NCBI GenBank assembly: GCA_009192285.1
Contig: WBVU01000003.1
Coordinates: forward strand, 4,991,973 to 5,055,972
Length of the DNA: 64,000 bases
From: Morchella semilibera
Taxonomy: Eukaryota > Ascomycota > Pezizomycetes > Pezizales > Morchellaceae
Direction: 5' to 3'
The first letter of the stretch is position 1, and every line of letters starts with the position of its first letter. A program made the translations under genes and the position numbers. Below are positions 57,428 through 64,000 of this stretch, in pieces. The notes under the pieces were generated by a model that saw nothing but the letters and a program-made list of their open reading frames with translations, searched no databases and was not told where the DNA came from.

Positions 57428-59345
57428 TCAGCCACGAAACACCTTAATCCGATCGAGCACCTCTGTTCTACAGACGGGACATTGGACCATTCTCGGCGAG
57501 AATTCGTTTATCTTGCTTACACCCATCTGGTTGGCGCACCACTATTCACGCCATCAGCACAATTGGATCAAACTACTTCAAGGAAGGACAACACATACGC
57601 CACAAAGTACCAAATGGTTGCACGGCAACAACAGTGTATCGGCAATCTGTCCGAAGCATATCTTACACTCACTATCCAGTTTTAAATCCGCCTCCTCCAA
57701 CGGGGGCGGCCTGGTATCATCATCATCAAGTCCCTTTGGCGGCTCCCAATGGGATCTGGTAACGTTACGTGAAATCCTAGGGCGCCTGGTCCTCAGTGAA
57801 TCCCTTCTTCTGATCTCGTTTCGTAACTGCACGAGCACTTCCACCGCTCTATCAACAGGACTAGCCTGATCAAATGAGGCCATTTCGCCGAGGCTCTCTC
57901 TGAAATTCCGCAGGAGGGTCACAACTTCGTTTACAGAAGTAGCGAGAGGGTCGAGCGAGCCTGTATCGGCTAGCTCATGTGAAGGGGCGGGATCAAACCA
58001 AGCGGATACAGGGCCATGGCGTCGGCCTTCTTGTTCAAGATGATGTTGACGACGGGTATAGGCATCCCAAGATCTTTGGAATCTTACATATCATGTTAGT
58101 CATCCGCCACGTTATGGCGAAGGGGAACTCGGGAATTGCTTACAGTGCGGACACGGGGGAAACGTAATCATCGTCTTCGACATTTCCCCATACTCGACGA
58201 ATATGCTCTTGGGGGTCGGCAAGCTCCCGGCGCTCTCGGAGCTCCCGGAGGCGTCGCAGGCCTTCGCTGGCGCGGCCGAGAATATCGGGGTCACGACCTC
58301 CAATATCAGCGGCATATTGCCGGGTGTGGCTCTCAAGCTGTTGAGATAGAGATGCTAACTCTGCAGAGCGCCTAGCAGTGCCTTCAGAGAGGTGGGCGAG
58401 CTCTGTTTCGATATCTTGGACACTATTTGCAAGCGACCAGATCGGTTGGCCTGTGGGTGAGCTTGTTGTAGTACTGGCCTCGCTCTGCGTGGCTTCGCTT
58501 GGTGCAGCCTCGCTCTGTGAGACTTCACTCTGTGAAGAGTATTCGGTGACAGGTCGAGATGGCACTAGGTCAGGCGTCCGTGAGACATGGACTTCGAGGG
58601 AGTTGTCTGTTGTGGCGGATGTGACTGATGCGACGGAAGACCAAATACGATCTGCTTCTTCAAGGACAGAAGAGGTTTCACGACGACTTGGTCGATGTGG
58701 TACGACCTGGTGTTGGAATCCTCGGGCAGCATACGATCGAGGTGTGGCCTGGCGGATTCCGTTTGCGCGATAATCGCGGGGCATATCACGGCTCCTAGTT
58801 CCCATCATCATCCTCGCGTGCAACCTATCTAGTTGATTCTCTATGTCTGTGATTTGTGCACGAGATTCAACGAATGAGAGTAATCCCCTTGATTGCGGGG
58901 GTATCTCAGCTTCTTCTGCTACACTCGTAGTGCTTGCCTGTGCGTCCATAGAGCCCATACTCGAAGTATCGCTATAGGTACGTTGTGTGGGGGGAGGGGC
59001 ATGTCGTAGTGCATCCAGGCGCTGCTGTTGCCTCCTCATGATGTCATTATGGCCGAGGTGATTTGATGATGATGATGGAGGCTCCTCCGGGCTCACAGGG
59101 GACGGTGGCGTATCCACTCCTCCTACCCCTCCTACTCGACTTATCAGTATGCTTTGTGGGCGCTGTATAACCCGCGAAGTCCGTGCTTCTGGGTCTGGTG
59201 ATGTCGGTACGCTCCTAACTCTATTGTCCCGTTGCAATCGCGGTGTCTCGACAATCTGCAAAGGCTCCTCTCGTCTGATATTATTATTACCTTGCCTGAC
59301 GTAGGTTGATGTACGAGCAGGGCCGCTCGAGGTATAGTTCTCCAT
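57428..59345 (-). CDS. C-terminal RING-finger protein, probable E3 ubiquitin ligase
   Basis: Exons on minus are 58144-59345, 57599-58082 and 57428-57541 (599 residues). Intron 1 (61 nt) has donor GTAAGC and branch ACTAAC; intron 2 (57 nt) has donor GTATGT and branch GCTGAT. The N-terminal 400 residues are Ser/Arg/Glu-rich with short predicted coils (DIENQLDRLHARMM; ARRSAELASLSQQLESHTRQ). A C3HC4 RING closes the protein: CKICFGQIADTLLLPCNHLV, then LCGWCANQMG, and VQCPVCRTEVLDRIKVFRG. Splicing of intron 2 is what completes the ring. RINGs of this C-terminal type (XIAP/MUL1/CGRF1-like) recruit E2 enzymes; the substrate is unknown. An upstream exon before 59345 cannot be excluded. Confidence 0.85.
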
Positions 59346-59618
59346 TTGCGAGAAGGCGCTTGGGGGCGTTCGGCGTGGTGATCGTGGGCCGTCAAAGGCG
59401 CTGGAGCGCGGGAAATCGGGTATACGAGATAGTGAGGCGGAGATACCAGCGCGCCGGATTTGGCACTCCCAATAAGCTGCGTGAACAGTTTAATTATCAA
59501 GCGCGACACTGTATGAGAGATGATATCGTTTAGGCGACAGCCATTATTGGGGGGGGGGGGGGTAGAGGGTAAGAGGCAAGTGGGAGGGGGGGTATTTATA
59601 TAAGGAGATGATTTTTTT

Positions 59619-60042
59619 TTAAACTTTCCCTGAGTCGGGCTGTTATAGGATGATGTGCGACAACTTTGTTTATAAGATACATTTGTGTTGGAGGCGCAGT
59701 GTTGACAGGAGGCAAAAAGAAAAAGGGAAACGAGAAAAAGGGGAGAGATATGTACCTTTACAATGATCGCAGTACGAGCTGTAGTGGTAAACAAATCAGC
59801 GCTCTGCCAAAGGGGGGGGGGGGTGTAGCAAACGAAGTGCATAAACTACTACTGTCTGTCACTTACTTCCACCTGGTGCCCTGCGGCACGCTCCCCATAC
59901 CGTCAACATAGACATAGTAGCTCGGTGTATGCGGCCTCAGGTCGGAGCATGCACAGCACCCGGGCAGCGTGAGCATACACCTCGAAGTGTTCTTGTGCGT
60001 GCATACCAGCGGCGGCGGCCTCGGGCTCGTCGAGGAGGACAT
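59619..60042 (-). CDS. Small Cys-rich (zinc-ribbon-like) protein with micro-exons, candidate gene
   Basis: Below usual length cut-offs. Exons on minus are 59867-60042, 59756-59778 (23 nt) and 59619-59629 (11 nt, tentative), giving 69 residues. The first donor is a perfect GTAAGT and the next acceptor is ACTACAG. Exon 1 reads MSSSTSPRPPPLVCTHKNTS, then CMLTLPGCCACSDLRPHTPS and YYVYVDGMGSVPQGTRW; exon 2 adds NSYCDHCK. Eight Cys, including CCAC and CDHC pairs plus His, could bind zinc. GC-rich codon use and the clean splice sites support coding. The last exon is the weakest part, and other ends are possible. I do not recognise a named family. It lies in tandem upstream of the RING gene (273 bp). 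Confidence 0.5.
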
Positions 60043-61533
60043 TCTGTGTATTAATAGGTACGTAGCTATTAGCTGCTACTGCTACTGCTGCTGCTGCTGC
60101 TAGCTGCTGTCACTAGCCCAGCTACTCTATGTATAGTTACGAAGGAGTAACCAAGCGAAAGAAGGGGGGGGGTTTGGTTGGGAGGTTGTGGTTGGGAGGG
60201 TTTGGTTTTGGGAGGGGGGAGTGTGAAAGCGATGTTTGGAGGTTTGGTTGGTTGGGAGTTTGATTGGGGGGGGGGGGGGGTGGGATGATGTGGGATAAGA
60301 ACGGCCCGATCGTTGGTTGGTTGGGTGGAGAAGGAGAGAGGGAAGGGAGGGAGAGAGAGATTCGTTCTTCTTGCCTTCTTTCCTTCCTTCTTTCCCTTCG
60401 GCAGGCAGGATCGGAGAGCTCGTGGATGTCGTGCAGGTACTTGGTATGCAATGCATGCATTGCAGGAGCTATGGCCTACAGGGGGGGTGAGGGGAGGGTG
60501 AGGGGGGGGGGGGTACATCATACATCATACCCATACCCATACCCAGCTAAAAAGTAGGTATGTAGCTTATCGATAGGAGGACTACATGTATGTACCTACT
60601 GCTGGGGCGGGGACTGGTGATGCACTCGAATAGGTATTCTTCCTCGGGGAGTACCTTGCCATCTCTTCTACGTGTAGGTATCACCACCACCACCGTCGCA
60701 GTGGCGATGGGGGGGGAGGGGGGGGTGGTGGGCTCGTTTAATTACCTCCCCTTCTTTGCTTCCCCTGATGGGATGGGATGGGGTGTGACTGTGGTGGGCC
60801 TTGATGGGTGGATTATCAGAGTACAGTCTACAGGGATGGTGGGGTGTGGGTGTGTGTGTGTGGGTGATCGGGGAGGAGAAAAAGGGAAACCCCCCCCGTA
60901 CCTACTAGTGTAGATACACTTACTTGGGCCGTCAAACATCTTCCCTATCTGTGTCTCTCGGCGGGGGTCTCAGATGGGAGTGAGTGAAAGGTGCATGTCT
61001 CGGTCTGGATGTAAAGTACCTGTACCACATGTACTCTATAGTACACTGTTTCCCGTTCCGCCAATGAGTGGGCGGGGGTAGGTAGGGCTAGGGTTTGTAT
61101 TATTACAGAGTATGTAGTGTGTGGTACAAGGGCGGGATGGGGGGAGGGCGTTGGGTTATTAATCAGTTGGGGGAGGGAAGGAGGTTATCGCTCACGTACG
61201 GTGGTGCTACATACATACATACTGCGAGAAGTGCCCGTACAGGCGGTGTGGTGGGCGGGGGTGTGTACGTTCTTGCATACGACCGTGGATATATACTATA
61301 TCTCATTCTATTTCTATAAGTACATGTATATACAAGGGGTGTCCATATATCATCAAGAATACCACATCCCGAGTGATATCCCATGACACAGGCCAATAAT
61401 CCCTCATCCGGACTAGCGCATCCGCGTCGTCGGTCCGTTAAATGAGAATTCACGACCCCCGACGCGTTCTCCCCAACACCGCGTCAACCAACACGAAATT
61501 AAAAAAGAAGCAAAAATCCTCGATTAACAAACC
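60043..61533. other. Divergent intergenic region
   Basis: About 1.5 kb with no supported gene. It contains GCT/GTA trinucleotide runs (60072-60108), poly-G runs at 60266-60280 and 60502-60513, TACATGTA at 60583 and 61321, and a motif copy at 61370-61386 (plus), about 150 bp before the polymerase subunit start. Confidence 0.6.
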
Positions 61534-63085
61534 ATGGCCTCCTCCTCCCGAGCTTCAAAAAGCTCAATTGACGCATTACTGCGTGCCCCATCGTAAGCCC
61601 CCCTCCCCCGACTCAGAATTCCAATTGCTAACAAAATTTCCCCCTCCCCAGCTCCTCACGGCCGTACGCCTCGCCGCAGCGGACCACAACCACCCACGCG
61701 CCCACGGACCGGTTCACGGTGGAAGCAAAGACCTACCAGCAGCAGTTCTCAAACATGTACTTTCTGCGGCTGTGCGTTCTCAAGCCGAGCGTCGACGCGG
61801 CAGCGCAGACGGCGTGGGACGGCGCCGAGATCGCCGGCGAGGCCATCCACCATGTGGACCGCGTGCTCAACGTGCGCCTGGGCGAGATGTGCTGGATCTC
61901 GGGCACGGTCTACATGGACATGCCGCTGAAGCCAAACATCCTCGACGACATCACAAAGGACCACTGGATCGCGCCGCCGCCCCCAAGGGAGAAGTATACC
62001 TCGCCGGGCGAGGACCAGATCATGCTCGAGGACGAGAGCGGCCGGTTGCGCCTCACGGGCGGCATCCTCATGACGCACAACCTCGTCACGGGTTGTGTCA
62101 TCGCCGTCATGGGTAGTGAGACCGCGGGCGGAGACTTTGAGGTGCTCGACCTCATCATCCCGGACCTCCCGCCGCCGCCGCCACCCCCGCCGTCACCCCC
62201 GGCAAGGGGTAAAGTTGTGCTGTGCAGCGGGCTTGCGTTCCGCGGCGGCCGCAGGGAGACATATGCGACGGACCTGCTGCAGGAGTGGCTCCTCGGCGAA
62301 CTGGGCGACACGGCAGAGCAGGACAGCGCCGCGGGGATCACGCGGCTAGTGCTAGCGGGGAACTCACTTGGTGCGCCGCTGGCGGCGGTGGCGCCCGTCG
62401 CCACGGCGGAAGGGGGGGAGGAGCGCGAGGCCAAGAAGAAGTACGGGTACGATGCGTCGACGTACGACGCGTCGCCTGCGCGTGCGCTGGACTCGTTCCT
62501 GGCGCAGCTGCTGCCGTCGCTGCATGTCACGGTCATGCCCGGCGCCACGGACCCGGCGAATGTGTCGGTGCCGCAGCAGCCGCTGCATCCCGCTATCTTT
62601 ACGGCGGCAAAGGCCTACGGCGGGAGCACGCTCGAGAGGGCCACGAATCCGTGGGGGGCTGTGGTGGGCGGCGTGGCGTTCCTCGGTACCGCTGGGCAGA
62701 ACTTGGAGGATGTGTATAGGTATGTTGAGGGGGATGACCGGTTGGCTATGGCCGAGAGGCTGCTGAGGTGGAGGCTGCTGGCGCCGACCGCCCCGGATAC
62801 GTTGTGTATGTGTTTCCCCCTCCCCCGGTTGGTGAGATGGCGGTGCTGATTGACTGTGTAGGGTCGTACCCGTTCAAGGACCAGGACCGATTCGTGATCG
62901 AGGAGTGTCCGCAGGTCTTTTTCGCCGGCAACCAGGACCGGTTCGAGACGAAGCTGGTGGAGGGCGTCGACGGGCAGAGGTGCAGGATCGTGCTGGTGCC
63001 CAGATTCGCGGAGACTGGAGAGGTCGTGGTCGTGGACCTGGAGACGCTGGAGGCCGAGCTGGTCAAGTTCCAGCTCAGGGAGTAG
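61534..63085 (+). CDS. pol31: DNA polymerase delta small subunit (Pol31/Cdc1, POLD2)
   Basis: Exons are 61534-61592, 61652-62805 and 62862-63085 (478 residues, usual for the family). Intron 1 (59 nt) has donor GTAAGC and branch GCTAAC; intron 2 (56 nt) has donor GTATGT and joins PDTL-W to SYPFKDQDRF. The N-terminal part is TDRFTVEAKTYQQQFSNMYF, then the OB fold with GEMCWISGTVYMDMPLKPNI and LEDESGRLRLTGG. The inactive phosphoesterase domain starts near GKVVLCSGLAF and contains LVLAGNSLGAP, VTVMPGATDPANVSVPQQPL and the closing FVIEECPQVFFAGNQDRFET. The subunit links the catalytic subunit to Pol32/Cdc27 at the replication fork. A Pro-rich loop (PPPPPPPPSPP) between the OB and phosphoesterase parts is longer than I recall for relatives. 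Confidence 0.95.
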
Positions 63086-64000
63086 TGGTAGGGTAGGTAG
63101 GTACGTACTATAGGGCTAACTATAAACAAAAAAAAAATATACTATTAATTGGAGTTTGGGTTTTTTTTTTTTTTTTTAGAGGAGATTGTTTTTGTTTTTT
63201 GTCTTTCTTTATTTTTTTTTCTTTATGGAAGGCGTGGGCTGCTGGGTGGTGCATGGGTGGGGGGGGGGGGTCACGAATATGAATGCGGAATAGATATATA
63301 CTGTAGTGTTAGTCAAGTAGTTATAGACAAGAAGCATGCATGCGCCATGTTAATATACGTTTGAATGCAGGTACCTGGGGGGGAATCCCGTGGGAGCTCA
63401 ACCTCTACATGTAGCTTCTGGGGAAGAGCCAGGGTGTTGGTTGGTAGTTTTCAGACTGGAGGGCGCTGCATATAGATGATGGAGGGTGATATGATGGCTG
63501 GGTGTCGGTGTATTATGTTGTGTATACATGCAGTGTACCCGGTGCATTGCTTGGGGTGTATGTAATGGGGACTGACGGTAGTGGGATACCAGGGTCATGT
63601 ACTCTAGAGTTTCACCCTCACGGTGCGAGCGAGTGATGGCCTGTGATGGTGGTGTTAGATATGCACGTGTTTCTAAAAATAGACTAGTATTGACGAGGGT
63701 TGCAAATTGCGATTGTTTTATTGGTTTGCGGTCTGTACTTGGATAGATGAGGATGAGAGATCTGCTCTACGGAGACGGTGATGGTGATGGAGACATCGAT
63801 TGATTGATTGATTGATCTGCAATTAACTGTCTATGGCTCTTGTCTCGTCCAGAGCCGATCGCCACAGTCCGCAACGGTTAGCCACGATCGATAAGGCATC
63901 ATCAGCTTAATTGACCACATTCACCACTCACCATCCATCACCCGCAACCGAGCATCGTCATCTCACCACCACCACCACCACCAAACAATCATCATCATCA
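63086..64000. other. Intergenic at right edge
   Basis: No gene. It contains a poly-T run (about 63160-63177), a 12-G run (63259-63270), TACATGTA at 63406, a near copy of the dispersed motif at 63630-63646 (CGAGTGATG-GCCT-GTGA), a GATT repeat near 63798 and CACCAC/ATC repeats at the very end. Confidence 0.55.

Overview
The window is nuclear DNA of a filamentous ascomycete (Pezizomycotina). The evidence is short spliceosomal introns (about 50-70 nt, mostly GTATGT/GTAAGT-type donors with CTRAC-like branch sites), a very large ApsA/Num1-type nuclear-migration protein, and fungal forms of TFIIIC, squalene epoxidase, Vps34 and Sec11. An early-diverging class such as Pezizomycetes is possible, but I cannot establish it from sequence alone. 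I see no CRISPR arrays, rRNA or convincing tRNA genes.

Layout. 0-8 kb: a partial mitochondrial PPR protein, the TFIIIC subunit Tfc1/Sfc1, mitochondrial ribosomal protein uS11m and cytosolic ribosomal protein eS19, all on the minus strand. 8.7-9.9 kb: a six-TM orphan on plus. 11-12 kb: the splicing factor Cwc24 on minus. 14.1-23.7 kb: a 3102-residue ApsA/Num1 cortical anchor with two internal repeat blocks. 24-27 kb: a gene-poor stretch with a small TA-flanked inverted-repeat element, then an MFS transporter (27-29 kb). 29.6-36.3 kb: VPS34, SEC11 and ERG1. VPS34 and SEC11 diverge from a 324-bp spacer. 37.8-39.1 kb: a single-pass membrane protein with a 19-nt exon. 39-44 kb: a gene-poor stretch. 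44.3-47.3 kb: two Nudix hydrolases of different subfamilies and a gamma-glutamylcyclotransferase-like gene. 47.3-52.4 kb: a second gene-poor stretch with MITE-like and minisatellite DNA. 52.5-53.4 kb: a Ser-rich orphan. 54.3-56.6 kb: decayed pieces of a fungal HNH-nuclease-type gene. 57.4-59.3 kb: a RING protein. 59.6-60.0 kb: a tiny Cys-rich gene with micro-exons. 61.5-63.1 kb: the DNA polymerase delta small subunit.

Most genes are housekeeping genes, which suggests an ordinary core-genome segment interrupted by accessory, repeat-derived gaps. Gene models were assembled by hand from reading frames and splice signals. All multi-exon totals close in frame.

The most unusual signal is in the gaps. 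A bipartite sequence, CGAGTGATA-N4-RTGR, occurs 14 times exactly and at least 4 more times in near form, always outside exons and introns of the recognised genes. In the same gaps the palindrome TACATGTA occurs 22 times, about 20-fold above chance, and often lies close to the first motif. I do not recognise either as a named element.
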